Notes: a model not told the origin generated them from the sequence alone. 64,000 bases of DNA from Planctomycetota bacterium (GCA_004295085.1 SHNF01000006.1:157818-221817); one strand, 5' to 3'. Shown: positions 50,543-59,918, numbered from the stretch's first letter. A program made the numbers and translations.

Positions 50543-52489
50543 CTACTCCTGCTCCGGCGTCATGAGCTCCGGCGGCACGGCGTCGGCGTAACCCATTTCC
50601 GCCAGGGCGGCGTTCTGCTCGGCGCTGCTGCTGCCCAGGTTCTGGGCGTGGGTGTCGCGCTGGATGGCGTCGGCGATGGCCACGCGCAGCTCCGCCGGCG
50701 GCTCCGCGCCCTGCTCCAGCAGGTTGTGCAGCTCGCCCGGGTCCTGCTCCAGGTTGTAGAGGGCCAGGGACTCCGGCGCGCCGGTCGCGTTCCACGTGCC
50801 GATCCACTTCCACGGGCCGTAGCGCGCGCTGATGCGGCGGTCGTCGGTCGCGAGCTGCACCGGCATGTCGGAGCGCAGGTACGCCGGCAGCCCGGTCATG
50901 CCTTCGGCGCCCAGGCCCGCGAGGTGCAGCAAGGTGGGCGCGACGTCGCTGAGCGCGACCGCGTCGCCGATGTTGCCGCGCACCGGCGGCTCGCCCTGCC
51001 AGCTGAGGAAGCCGACGATGAGCGGCACGCGCAGCAGCGGCTCGTACAGCGAGTTGGCGTGCTCGAACAGCTCGTGCTCGCCGAAGTGCTCGCCGTGGTC
51101 GGCGGTGAACAGGACCACCGTGGGGCGGCCGGTGGCGCGCGCCGCGGCCACGATGCGGCCCACGCAGTCGTCCACGTAGGCCACCACCTCCCGGTACACG
51201 GCGTGGTAGTAGTCCACGGTCACGCGCGCCGCGGGCACGCCGGCCTGCAGGTCCGCCTGGGCCCGGCGCAGGTAGGGCTGCTGGATGGCGCGGTCGTCGG
51301 GCGGCAGGTAGGCGGGGCCGGGACGCGGCAGGTCCTGGCTGTAGCGGCCGCGGAAGGCCTCCGGCCGCGGATACGGCATGTGCGCGTCCATGAGGTGCGC
51401 GAACAGGAAATACGGGCGCGGCTGCGCCGCCAGCTCGCCGATGCGGGCCAGCGCGCGCGTGGTGACCGGCTCGCCGGTGCCGCTGCCCTTGCGGCCTTCC
51501 AGCAGGGCGCGCAGGAGCGTGAGGCGCATCACGCCGGCGAGGCGCGGGTAGCTGAGCAGCCAGCCCAGCCAGGTGTTACGGTCGGCCGCGTAGCCCAGCG
51601 CCCGCGAAGCCATGCTCCAGCGCACCAGGCCGTCGTCGTACACGTCGTAGCCGCGCTGGAAGCCGAGATAGCGCGACAGCAGACCGTTGCTGATGACGCC
51701 GGCGGTGGCATAGCCCGCGTCCTGGAAATACTCGGAGAGCAGCCGCAGGTTCCCGCGCGGGGCATCCGTGTTGCTGCGGATGCCGTGCTCCATGGCGTCC
51801 AGGCCGGTCAGCATGGTGACGTGGCCCGGAAGCGTCTGGTTGCTGCTGCTCAGGGCGTAGCCGGCGTAGAAGCCGCTCGCGCGCAGCGCGTCGAGGTGGG
51901 GGACGTCCGCGCTCCGCTCCCCGAGCACCGCGTCCGCGCGCAAGGTGTCGATGGAGATCAGGATCACGTCGGGTCCGCCCGGCGCCTGGAGCGCGCCGGC
52001 GCGCGGCCGGTACGGCGGGGGGTTGCGGCCCTCGTAGCCCGTCGGATTGAGGAAGGGCGCGGCCAGGAGCATGGCCGCGCCCAGGGCCACGATCGGCCCC
52101 GCCAGCCGTCCCGGCGCGAGCTTGCGTCCCAGCCAGGGCGCGGCTGCAGCCACCAGCAGCGAGGGGATCGCCACCAGCGGCGGCGCTGGCCGGCTGCCCG
52201 GGGCCATGGCGCCGAGCACGGACCAGGTGATGGGGGCCAGGGCCACGGCCCAGCCCAGCCAGAAGGCGGTGCCCGGCCGCTGCAGGGGCCGGCGCAGGAG
52301 CGCCGCGGCGGCGCAGAGCAGCAGGACCAGGGCGGCGGTCACCAGCCAGGCGCCGGCCAGCGCGATCGTGGCCAGCTCGCGCATGTAGCCGCGGCCGGGA
52401 AAAGCCAGTTGCAGCAGGCCGTCCACCAGCGCCAGCAGCCCGGCTCCGGCCAGCCCCGCCAGGAGCGCCCTGACTGCATCCCGCAGCAT
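50543..52489 (-). CDS. Membrane-anchored sulfatase-like hydrolase/transferase (Thr nucleophile)
   Basis: A 648-residue protein with about five hydrophobic segments in the first 150 residues and a sulfatase-fold domain. VILISIDTLRAD gives Asp181, and Thr219 in SSSNQTLPGHVTMLTG is the nucleophile-position residue, so it is not a formylglycine sulfatase. TADHGEHFGEH is the distal metal motif. It is a relative of the protein at 5842 and ends AALAEMGYADAVPPE plus a short tail. It converges on the gene at 48541 with a 13-base gap. The start is apparently leaderless. Confidence 0.85.
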   Translation of the reverse strand: MLRDAVRALLAGLAGAGLLALVDGLLQLAFPGRGYMRELATIALAGAWLVTAALVLLLCAAAALLRRPLQRPGTAFWLGWAVALAPITWSVLGAMAPGSRPAPPLVAIPSLLVAAAAPWLGRKLAPGRLAGPIVALGAAMLLAAPFLNPTGYEGRNPPPYRPRAGALQAPGGPDVILISIDTLRADAVLGERSADVPHLDALRASGFYAGYALSSSNQTLPGHVTMLTGLDAMEHGIRSNTDAPRGNLRLLSEYFQDAGYATAGVISNGLLSRYLGFQRGYDVYDDGLVRWSMASRALGYAADRNTWLGWLLSYPRLAGVMRLTLLRALLEGRKGSGTGEPVTTRALARIGELAAQPRPYFLFAHLMDAHMPYPRPEAFRGRYSQDLPRPGPAYLPPDDRAIQQPYLRRAQADLQAGVPAARVTVDYYHAVYREVVAYVDDCVGRIVAAARATGRPTVVLFTADHGEHFGEHELFEHANSLYEPLLRVPLIVGFLSWQGEPPVRGNIGDAVALSDVAPTLLHLAGLGAEGMTGLPAYLRSDMPVQLATDDRRISARYGPWKWIGTWNATGAPESLALYNLEQDPGELHNLLEQGAEPPAELRVAIADAIQRDTHAQNLGSSSAEQNAALAEMGYADAVPPELMTPEQE

Positions 52490-52495
52490 CGCCGG

Positions 52496-52501
52496 ATTCT
52501 A
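52496..52501 (-). promoter_or_regulatory. Extended -10 element, leaderless start of the sulfatase-like gene
   Basis: On the minus strand TGC-TAGAAT (a TGn-extended -10) is followed by six bases and the ATG at 52489, putting the transcription start at the start codon. Confidence 0.6.
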
Positions 52502-52580
52502 GCAAGCGTCCTGGAAACGGCGGCCGCCGCCGGAAAAAGGCAATAATTCATGAAGCAGAAACGCCCGCCGCGGGCACTAG

Positions 52581-52586
52581 TAGAAT
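52581..52586 (+). promoter_or_regulatory. Putative -10 element of the KAS III gene
   Basis: TAGAAT followed by a run of T, 28 bases before the GTG at 52615. The surrounding 52541-52590 stretch is noticeably AT-rich. Confidence 0.45.
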
Positions 52587-52614
52587 TTTTCTGGTTCTCC
52601 CCCTGTGCTACCCC

Positions 52615-53589
52615 GTGCTACCTCCCTTCCAACGACCCAAGATCTACCTGGCCGGCTCCGGCGTGTACTTCCCGGAGGAGCGGATCACCAACCGCGACCT
52701 CCTGGCCAAGATCGACACGACCGAGGAGTGGCTGGACAGCCGCATCGGCATCCGCGAGCGCCGCAAGGCCCCGGCGGAGGTCAACACCAGCGATCTGGGG
52801 GCCCTGGCCACGCGCGTGGCGCTGGCCGACGCCGGCTGGAGCCCGGCCAGCGTGGAGCTGCTGGTGTGCGCGACCAGCACGCCGGACAACCTCATTCCGG
52901 CCACCGCCTCCTTCATCTGCCAGAAGATCGGCATGAATCCGGTGGCCTTCGACGTCAACGCCGCCTGCTCCGGCTTCGTCTACGGCCTGGCGGTGGCCCA
53001 GTCCCTCATGCAGACCGTCGGCTACCGGCGCGCGCTGCTGTGCACGGCCGAGAAGTACACGCGCGTCACCGACTACACGGACCGTTCCACCTGCGTGTTC
53101 TTCGGGGACAGCGCCGCCACGGTGGCGCTCCAGCCAGAAGAGCCGCAGCTGGGCGCCGAAGTGGTGGACGTGACCATGCGCAACTACAACGAGGGCGCGG
53201 CGCTGGTGCAGACGCCCGTGGGCGGCTACTTCATGCAGGACGGGCCCAGGACCAAGGAGATCGCGCTGGAGGCCTTCACCAGCAGCGCCGGCGAGATGCT
53301 GCGCCGCCACGGGCTGGCGATGCGCGACATCCGTGCCTTCATGGGCCACCAGGCCAACCTGCGCGTGCTCGAGACCGTGGGCGAGAAGCTGGGCGTCTCC
53401 AATGGCCAGCACTGGTACAACGTCGACATGTTCGGCAACCAGGGCGCGGCCGGCGTAATCACCACCTTGTGCGGAGGGATCCGCGCGCGCGCCGGGGAGC
53501 TGCGCCACGACGACTGGCTGCTGTGCACCGTATTCGGCTCGGGCTTCACCAGCGGCAGCGCGCTCCTGCGCTGGATCGACCGCCGTTGA
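52615..53589 (+). CDS. Beta-ketoacyl-ACP synthase III (FabH-like)
   Basis: A 324-residue KAS III-family enzyme with the Cys-His-Asn triad: Cys118 (NAACSGFVYG), His245 (FMGHQANLRV) and Asn275 (MFGNQGAAG). The N-terminus IYLAGSGVYFPEERITN and the RIGIRERR motif are standard. GTG start, with the quinone-oxidoreductase-like gene 17 bases downstream. It could start fatty-acid synthesis or act as an alternative condensing enzyme for special lipids or olefin-type products; the family is certain, the exact substrate is not. Confidence 0.9.
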   Translation: MLPPFQRPKIYLAGSGVYFPEERITNRDLLAKIDTTEEWLDSRIGIRERRKAPAEVNTSDLGALATRVALADAGWSPASVELLVCATSTPDNLIPATASFICQKIGMNPVAFDVNAACSGFVYGLAVAQSLMQTVGYRRALLCTAEKYTRVTDYTDRSTCVFFGDSAATVALQPEEPQLGAEVVDVTMRNYNEGAALVQTPVGGYFMQDGPRTKEIALEAFTSSAGEMLRRHGLAMRDIRAFMGHQANLRVLETVGEKLGVSNGQHWYNVDMFGNQGAAGVITTLCGGIRARAGELRHDDWLLCTVFGSGFTSGSALLRWIDRR

Positions 53590-53605
53590 GCCGTTCCGGG
53601 AGCGC

Positions 53606-54595
53606 GTGAAGGGGATCGTTCTCGAGCGCTTCGGCGGCCCGGAAGTCCTGGAGGTGAAGGACTGGCCGGAGCCGGCCTGCCCGCCGGACGGCTACGTGAT
53701 CGGGCTGAAGGCCATCGGCGTCAACTTTGCCGACACCGTGGAGCGGCGCGGCCTGTACCGCAGAAACCAGGCTCTGCCTTATCCGCTCGGCAAGGAAGCC
53801 TCCGGAGTGGTGATGGAACGCGGGCCGCTGGCGCACGAGTTCCAGCCCGGCGACGCCGTCATCGTGGTCAAGTTCGACAACGGCTGCTACGCGCAGCGGG
53901 TGTCCGCGCGGCCCGACCAGGTGCTGCGCCCGCCGCAAGGCCTTTCCTTCCACGAGATGGCCGCCTTCGGCACCAGCTACGGCACGGCCTGGTTTGCGAT
54001 GCACGAGCTGGCGCGGGTGCGCCCGGGCGAATCGGCGCTGATCCAGGCCGCCGCCGGCGGGGTGGGCACAGCGGCCGTGAGCCTGGCCGCCAGCTTCGGC
54101 TGCGCGCCGGTGGTCGGCACTGCCGGCGGCCCGCAGAAGTGCGCCTTCGTGGAGTCGCTGGGCGCCGACGCCTGCATCGACTACAGCACGCGCGACTTCA
54201 AGGAGATCGTGCGCGACCTGACCGGCGGCCGCGGAATCGACTACTGCCTGGAGTCGGTCGGCGGCCAGGTCTACGAGGACAGCCTGGCGGTGCTGGCCCC
54301 GCTCGGCCGCCTCGTGATCATCGGCTTCAGCAGCATCCGCGACAACTACGCCGAGCGCATCGCGCGCCTGCACCCGCTCACCCTGTTCCAGCGCAGCATC
54401 AGCGTGGCCGGACTGAACGCGGACAACATCCAGTTCCAGGCCAACCGCGCGGTCTGGGAGCGGCTGGTGGCGCACGCCGAGGAGCACCGGATCCGCCCGC
54501 GCGTCGGCGCCGTGTACCCCCTGGAGCGGGCAGGCGCAGCCCACACGGCCATCGAATCGCGCCAGACCATGGGCAAGGTGATCCTGGAGCCGTGA
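53606..54595 (+). CDS. NADPH:quinone oxidoreductase-like MDR-family protein
   Basis: A 329-residue medium-chain dehydrogenase/reductase. It has the GroES-like N-terminus (MKGIVLERFGGPEVLEVKD, IGVNFADTVERRGLY) and the NADPH-binding AAAGGVGTAAVSLAASFG. Zinc ligands of alcohol dehydrogenases are absent, which fits the zinc-free quinone-oxidoreductase group. It starts at GTG with GGGAGCG upstream. It may reduce a quinone or an enoyl thioester; its position directly after the KAS III gene makes the latter worth considering. Confidence 0.88.
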   Translation: MKGIVLERFGGPEVLEVKDWPEPACPPDGYVIGLKAIGVNFADTVERRGLYRRNQALPYPLGKEASGVVMERGPLAHEFQPGDAVIVVKFDNGCYAQRVSARPDQVLRPPQGLSFHEMAAFGTSYGTAWFAMHELARVRPGESALIQAAAGGVGTAAVSLAASFGCAPVVGTAGGPQKCAFVESLGADACIDYSTRDFKEIVRDLTGGRGIDYCLESVGGQVYEDSLAVLAPLGRLVIIGFSSIRDNYAERIARLHPLTLFQRSISVAGLNADNIQFQANRAVWERLVAHAEEHRIRPRVGAVYPLERAGAAHTAIESRQTMGKVILEP

Positions 54596-54651
54596 GCTCG
54601 CAACCGCGCGCGGTCGGACTTCCGTATTCCGAGCCGCTTGCGTTCCCGTGG

Positions 54652-54657
54652 TAGGCT
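54652..54657 (+). promoter_or_regulatory. Putative -10 element of the Ser/Thr kinase gene
   Basis: TAGGCT, 13 bases before the ATG at 54671. A TTG at 54638 lies upstream of it and so is not a plausible start. Confidence 0.35.
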
Positions 54658-54670
54658 GCCCGCGGCGTGC

Positions 54671-57487
54671 ATGCACGGTTCCGGAATGGGACTTGGCCCT
54701 CTCCAGCCTGGTCAGGATCCCGATCTCGTCCAGCAGCTCGTCGCCGAGTATCTGGAGCTGCTGGAGGATGCGGGAGCTGAGGCGGCGGAAGATCTCCTCC
54801 GCCGGCACCCCGCATACGCCCAGTCGATCCGGGAGCAGCTCCAGTCGCTGCGGGAAGCCGGTTTCCTGGACGCGGCGGAGTATCCGGAGCGGCTGGGCGA
54901 GTTCCGGCTGCTCGGGAGGCTCGGCGGCGGCGGCATGGGCGTCGTCTTCCGCGCCGTGCAGGAGCCGCTCGGCCGCGTGGTCGCGCTCAAGCTGATCCGG
55001 CCCGACCAGCTCCTGTTCCCCGGGGCGCGCGCCCGCTTCCGGCGCGAGGCGGAGGCGGCGGCGCGCCTGCAGCATCCTGGCATCGTGCCCGTGTACACGG
55101 TGGGCGAGGAGCGCGGCCTTCCCTACCTGGCCATGGAGCTTGTGGAAGGGTGCACGCTGGCGCAGGTCCTGCGCTCCCTGCAGGATCGGCGGCCGGGCGC
55201 GCTGGTGGGCGAGGACCTTGCACGCGCCGTGGGTGCCGCGGGCGCCGGCCACATCTTCAGCGGGAGCTGGGTGGAGGCCTGCTTCCGGCTGGTGCGCCAG
55301 GCGGCCGAGGCTCTCGACCACGCGCACCGGCGCGGCGTCGTGCACCGGGACGTCAAGCCGTCCAACTTGATGGTCACGCCGGGCGGGCGCGTGCTGCTGC
55401 TGGATTTCGGGCTGGCGCAGGCGGAGGGAGGGTCGCGCCTGACGCGCACGGGCTCGCAGCCGGGCTCGCTGCCTTACATGTCTCCGGAGCAGGTGCGCGG
55501 CGAATCCGCGGCCGTGGGGCCGCGCAGCGACCTCTACGGCCTGGGCGTCGTGCTGTACGAGCTGCTCACCCTGCGCCCGCCCTACGCGCAAGAGTCGAGC
55601 GAGGCCTTGCGGCACAGCATCCTCGCGGGGAATCCGGAGGCCGTGCGCCGGCGCAACCCGGCGGTTGCCTGGGACGCGGAGACGGTGTGCCTGACCGCGA
55701 TGGAGCCCGACCCGGCACGCCGTTACGCGTCGGCGGCCGACTTTGGCCGTGACCTGGGCAACGTGCTCCAGCACCGGCCCATCGAAGCGCGCCGCCCCGG
55801 AGCCTGGCTGCGGCTGCGGCGCTGGACGCAGCGCCGACCGGCGGCGGCCATTGCGCTCTCCTCCGGCATCCTCATCCTGGTGGGCGGTCCGCTGGCGTTC
55901 GGCCTGCAGCAGCACGCCGCGCGCCAGCGCCTGGACGCCGAGAAGCAGCGCGCCGAGACCAACTTCCTGCGCGCCTTCGACGCCGTGCAGCGGATGCTGA
56001 CGCGCGTGGGCGAGACCCGGCTCGCGCACGAGCCGGGCCTGGACGCGTTGCGGCGCGAATTGCTGCTGGAAGCGCTGGCCTTCCACCGGCAGTTCCTGGA
56101 GGAGCGCAGCACGGATCCGGCGGTGCGCTTCGAGACTGCTCAGGCCTACGGGCGCGTCGCGCGCGTCCACAAGCAACTCGGTGAGTACGCGCAGGCAGAG
56201 CAGGCTTACCACGACGGCCTGGCTGTGCTGGAGAGCCTCATCGCCGCGGCGCCGCGGGACCTGCCGTACCGCAGCGAGGCCGGCGCGCTGCAGAACGACC
56301 TCGGCACGCTGCTCGCGAGCCTCGGCCGCCTTCCGGAGGCGCGCGAATCCCTGGAGCGTGCCCGCGCTCTGCGCGAGGAGCTCGCCCGCGCGCTTCCGGA
56401 AGATCCGGAGGCTCTCACCAACCTGGCGGCCAGCCACTGCAACCTTGGTTTGCTGCTGCGTGAGACCCCGGATCGGAAGGCTGCCGAGCGCGGCCTGCGC
56501 CAGGCGCTGGAGATCCAGCAGCAGGTGGCCCGGGCGCAGCCGGACCAGCCGGAATACCGGAGGCCTCTGGCCGACTTCCATCACAACCTGGCCGAGCTGC
56601 TGCGCCAGCAAGGCCGGCTGGAGGAGGCCGCTGGCAGCTTCCAGGCCGCCGTGGACGTCCAGGAGGAGCTGCTGGCGGCCCAGCCGGAGCGCAGCGACCT
56701 CCAGGCCGGCCTCGCCAACAGCGCCCTCGCGCTCGGCGTCACGCGGAAGGCCGCAGGAGCGCTCGAGACGTCGGAGAAGGCGCTGCAGCGAGCGGAAGGC
56801 CTCCTGGAGCAGCTGGTCCTGGACTTCGCGGACCGGATCGATCTGCGCAACGATCTCGCCCGCACGCACCAGGCCCTCTCCTCGCTGGCGCTGCTGTCCG
56901 ACCGACCCGGAGCCGAGGCCGAAGCGCTTCGCCATGCGGGGAGAGCCGTCGAGGTCCAGGAAGAGGTCGTGAACAGCGCCCCGGCCCGTCCCTCCTACCG
57001 GCAGGTGCTCGCCAGCTGCTTTGTGTCCCTGGGCGTGGCGGAGGAGGCCGCGGGCAGGACCGCCGAAGCGCAGGCCTCCTACGGCAGCGCGCTCCAGCAC
57101 TACCGTGCGCTCGTGGCGGAGCATCCAGAGAACGCGCGCTACCGCAGGGATCTGTGCGAGGTCCTGCACTTGACGGCTGAGCACTCAGAGCTGGCGCAGG
57201 CCGCCCACGAGCTCGCCGGCCGGTTCCCCGAGCGCTGGGAGGAGTGCCGGAATGCGGCCGCCTTCCTGGCGCTCTGCTCCTCCCTGGCGGCGGAGGACCT
57301 GGAGCTCGAGCCCGCCGATCGCGAGGCCCTTGCCGACCTCTATGGGGGCGAGGCGGTGGAGCTGCTGCGCCAGGCTTTCGACCGCGGCTGGCCGGAGCCG
57401 CGCCACCTGGAGGGGGATCCGCGGCTCGACTCGCTGCGCGCCAGGGCCGATTTCCAGGAGCTTTGCGCGAGCGCAGCGCCGCGCTAG
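54671..57487 (+). CDS. Ser/Thr protein kinase (PknB type) with TPR-rich C-terminal half
   Basis: A 938-residue protein. Residues 1-75 are an acidic helical region. The kinase domain (about 78-370) has the Gly loop GRLGGGGMGVVF, Lys107 (VALKLI), HRD as VVHRDVKPSN (Asp227), DFG at Asp245 and SPEQ as the APE equivalent. One membrane helix lies at about 391-412 (AAAIALSSGILILVGG), and the rest is helical TPR-like units (for example FHHNLAELLRQQGRLEEAAG-type, repeated). This layout is common in Planctomycetota. Starts at 54671 or 54686 are both possible. An FG-GAP gene and a convergent ECF-type sigma gene follow. Confidence 0.9.
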   Translation: MHGSGMGLGPLQPGQDPDLVQQLVAEYLELLEDAGAEAAEDLLRRHPAYAQSIREQLQSLREAGFLDAAEYPERLGEFRLLGRLGGGGMGVVFRAVQEPLGRVVALKLIRPDQLLFPGARARFRREAEAAARLQHPGIVPVYTVGEERGLPYLAMELVEGCTLAQVLRSLQDRRPGALVGEDLARAVGAAGAGHIFSGSWVEACFRLVRQAAEALDHAHRRGVVHRDVKPSNLMVTPGGRVLLLDFGLAQAEGGSRLTRTGSQPGSLPYMSPEQVRGESAAVGPRSDLYGLGVVLYELLTLRPPYAQESSEALRHSILAGNPEAVRRRNPAVAWDAETVCLTAMEPDPARRYASAADFGRDLGNVLQHRPIEARRPGAWLRLRRWTQRRPAAAIALSSGILILVGGPLAFGLQQHAARQRLDAEKQRAETNFLRAFDAVQRMLTRVGETRLAHEPGLDALRRELLLEALAFHRQFLEERSTDPAVRFETAQAYGRVARVHKQLGEYAQAEQAYHDGLAVLESLIAAAPRDLPYRSEAGALQNDLGTLLASLGRLPEARESLERARALREELARALPEDPEALTNLAASHCNLGLLLRETPDRKAAERGLRQALEIQQQVARAQPDQPEYRRPLADFHHNLAELLRQQGRLEEAAGSFQAAVDVQEELLAAQPERSDLQAGLANSALALGVTRKAAGALETSEKALQRAEGLLEQLVLDFADRIDLRNDLARTHQALSSLALLSDRPGAEAEALRHAGRAVEVQEEVVNSAPARPSYRQVLASCFVSLGVAEEAAGRTAEAQASYGSALQHYRALVAEHPENARYRRDLCEVLHLTAEHSELAQAAHELAGRFPERWEECRNAAAFLALCSSLAAEDLELEPADREALADLYGGEAVELLRQAFDRGWPEPRHLEGDPRLDSLRARADFQELCASAAPR

Positions 57488-57603
57488 CGCCGGCCCCTGC
57501 AACATCCGGGCGCTTTTCCTGCTTCGGTGGCTGGAGCCGGCCTCGAGCGCGGCGCCGGGCCGGCGCGCAATGTCCCATCCCAGGCGCCGCAAGGAATCCA
57601 TCC

Positions 57604-59124
57604 ATGTTGCAGTTCATTCCGGCCTTTTCGATTTCCCTCCTGGCGCTGGGGACTCAGCACTCCGGCGATGCCGACGGCGACGGCAAGGAGGAGCTCGCCA
57701 TCGGCGCGCCCTTCGAGAACATCGAGAGCCGGGGGGCGGACGACGCCGGCGTCGTCCACATCCTGTACGGCGCCTCCACCGGTCTCACCGCGTCCGGTAA
57801 CCAGCTCTGGTCGCAGGACAGCAGCGGCGTGACCGGCACGCCCGAGGACGGCGACAACTTCGGTCACGCCCTCGCCTGGGGCGACTTCAACGGCGACGGC
57901 TACGACGACCTCGCGATCGGAGCTCCGGGCGAGAACACTCTGGCGGGCGCGGTGCACGTCCTCTACGGCAGCAGCGACGGTCTCACGGCCACCGGCAGCG
58001 ACCTGTGGATGCAGGGCAGCGGCGGGCTCCTGGGCAGCGCCGAGTCCTGGGACCTGTTCGGTTACGCGCTGGCCGCAGGCGACGTCAACGAGGACGGCTA
58101 CCAGGACCTCGTCATCGGCGTGCCCGGGCAGGACGTGAGCGGCTTCGAGGACGCCGGCGCCGTGCACGTCATCCTGGGCTCCTCGGGCGGGCTCGACGAC
58201 TTCGGCAACTGGATCTACAACCTGGACAGTCCGCTCGTGGAGGGCTCACCCGACGACTACCAGCAGTTCGGCTACTGCCTGGCCATGGGCGATTTCGACG
58301 CCAACGGCCAGATGGACGTGGCCGTCGGCGTGCCCGGGTACACGGTCGGCGGCGACGCCGACGCCGGCGCGGTGAGCGTGCTGATGTTCGGCTCCGGCGA
58401 TCTCTGGCCGCTCTGGACCCAGGACCGCGGCACCGTGCTGGACTCGGCGGAGCCGGGAGACCAATTCGGCCTGGCCCTGGCCGTGGGCGACTTCAACTCC
58501 GACGGCTACCCGGATCTTGCGGTCGGCGTGCCGCGCGAGGACTACGGCGGCGACGTGGACGCCGGCGCCGTGCACGCCATCTTTGGCAGCGCCGACGGCT
58601 TGAGCGACGCCGGCAACGAATTCTGGACCCAGGACAGCTATGGCATCAGCGACAGCACCGAGGCGGGCGACCTCTTCGGCTACGCGCTTGCTTCCGGGCA
58701 GTTCGACTACGACGCCTATTTCGACCTGGCCGTGGGCGTTCCGAACGAGGACTACGCGGGCTTCGCCGACGCCGGCGTGGTCCACATCATCAACGGGGAC
58801 AGCGGCGGCCTCACTTCCGCGGGCGCCCAGTTCTGGCACCAGAACAGCTCCGGCATCGTGGACAGCGTCGAAGCGGGGGACAAGTTCGGTGGCGCGCTGG
58901 TGACCGGCCAGTTCGACGGCGGCGCCGGCTACGCCGATCTCGCCATCGGCGTGTATGGGGAGACCGTGGGCGGCGACGCCGGCGCCGGAGGCGTGCACGT
59001 GCTGATGGGCAGCAGCCTCAGCGGGCTCACCGCCACCGGCGACAAGCTCTGGACCCAGGACACGACCGGCGTGCTCGGCTCATCGGAGCCTGGTGACTAC
59101 TTCGGGTACTCACTGCCCAAGTGA
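57604..59124 (+). CDS. Exported FG-GAP repeat (integrin-alpha-like beta-propeller) protein
   Basis: A 506-residue protein with a short signal peptide (MLQFIPAFSISLLALG). Seven calcium-loop motifs can be seen: GDADGDGKEELAIGAP, GDFNGDGYDDLAIGAP, GDVNEDGYQDLVIGVP, GDFDANGQMDVAVGVP, GDFNSDGYPDLAVGVP, GQFDYDAYFDLAVGVP and GQFDGGAGYADLAIGV; the last two have lost most acidic ligands. FG/FGYAL strands precede each loop. The protein begins mid-repeat and ends with an unpaired YFGYSLPK, as expected if the ends close one seven-bladed propeller. Likely surface or periplasmic, with calcium-stabilised blades; ligand unknown. Confidence 0.88.
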   Translation: MLQFIPAFSISLLALGTQHSGDADGDGKEELAIGAPFENIESRGADDAGVVHILYGASTGLTASGNQLWSQDSSGVTGTPEDGDNFGHALAWGDFNGDGYDDLAIGAPGENTLAGAVHVLYGSSDGLTATGSDLWMQGSGGLLGSAESWDLFGYALAAGDVNEDGYQDLVIGVPGQDVSGFEDAGAVHVILGSSGGLDDFGNWIYNLDSPLVEGSPDDYQQFGYCLAMGDFDANGQMDVAVGVPGYTVGGDADAGAVSVLMFGSGDLWPLWTQDRGTVLDSAEPGDQFGLALAVGDFNSDGYPDLAVGVPREDYGGDVDAGAVHAIFGSADGLSDAGNEFWTQDSYGISDSTEAGDLFGYALASGQFDYDAYFDLAVGVPNEDYAGFADAGVVHIINGDSGGLTSAGAQFWHQNSSGIVDSVEAGDKFGGALVTGQFDGGAGYADLAIGVYGETVGGDAGAGGVHVLMGSSLSGLTATGDKLWTQDTTGVLGSSEPGDYFGYSLPK

Positions 59125-59127
59125 TGC

Positions 59128-59177
59128 GGCAACGCGGGGAGAGGCTTCCGGCTCAGGCCTCTCCCCGCGCCTGTTGC
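59128..59177. terminator. Hairpin between convergent FG-GAP and sigma-factor genes
   Basis: A perfect 13-bp stem (59133-59145 with 59157-59169) around an 11-base loop, extended by GCAAC/GTTGC after a three-base bulge. It begins three bases after the FG-GAP stop codon and overlaps the end of the sigma gene. There is no T-run, so it may be a bidirectional, not classical, terminator. Confidence 0.6.
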
Positions 59178-59764
59178 GCGAGGATCCAGGCCAGGCGCGC
59201 CAGCGACCGCGACAGCAGCGAGCGGACGGCGACCTCGCTGCGCCGGAGGATCGGCGCCATTTCCGCTCGCGACATCCCGACCACCTTGGCGAGCAGGATG
59301 ACCTGCCTCTGCTCCTCGGTCAGCTCGGCGAAGGCCCGCTCGATGCGCTCGATCTGCTCGCGCAGCGCCGCCTGCCGGCTGGGAGAGCAGAACGCGCTGT
59401 AGCAGCGCGTCAGAGCAGCCTCTTCGGCCGCCGTATCCCGCGGCATGCGCACTTCGCGCGCGGCGTCCCGCTTCTGGGCGCGGTAGTGCTCGACCCGGTT
59501 GCGGATCTTGTTGAGCGCGGCCGTGTACAGCCAGTGCCGGAAGGCGGCCTCGCCGCGGTACTCCAGCGCCGGCAGATCTTCCAGTAGCTCGCGGCACACG
59601 GACTGCACCAGGTCCATGCTCTCTTCCCGCGCCCGCAGCAGCCTGCCCATGTGCAGGCGCACGAAGGCGTGCAGTCCCGGCAGGTGCAGGCGGATCAGCT
59701 CGTCCACCGCCGCGGCGTCGCCGCCGCCGGCGCGCTGGACCAGCGGAAGCGTGGGATCGGACAT
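59153..59764 (-). CDS. ECF-like RNA polymerase sigma factor
   Basis: A 203-residue protein with sigma region 2 (LHLPGLHAFVRLHMGRLLRA, then MDLVQSVCRELLEDL and FRHWLYTAALNKIRNRVEHY) and sigma region 4 (LTEEQRQVILLAKVVGMSRAEMAPIL, then SEVAVRSLLSRSLARLAWIL). There is no region 3 and no obvious anti-sigma factor beside it. In planctomycetes such sigma factors are often found near Ser/Thr kinases, as here. ATG at 59764. A hairpin separates it from the FG-GAP gene. Confidence 0.85.
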   Translation of the reverse strand: MSDPTLPLVQRAGGGDAAAVDELIRLHLPGLHAFVRLHMGRLLRAREESMDLVQSVCRELLEDLPALEYRGEAAFRHWLYTAALNKIRNRVEHYRAQKRDAAREVRMPRDTAAEEAALTRCYSAFCSPSRQAALREQIERIERAFAELTEEQRQVILLAKVVGMSRAEMAPILRRSEVAVRSLLSRSLARLAWILAQQARGEA

Positions 59765-59918
59765 CGGAGTCTCTGGCGCGGGGCCAGGCTTGTTCCAGCC
59801 GGCCGGCCGAGGGCGCCGGCGGTGAAGCCTGCGCCTCCTCAGCTTGATCCCAGGGTGCTGACTTTGTGCGCAGCGCATGTGGGAGCCGGCCGTGATCTTG
59901 CGCTGCATTGGAACAGGG

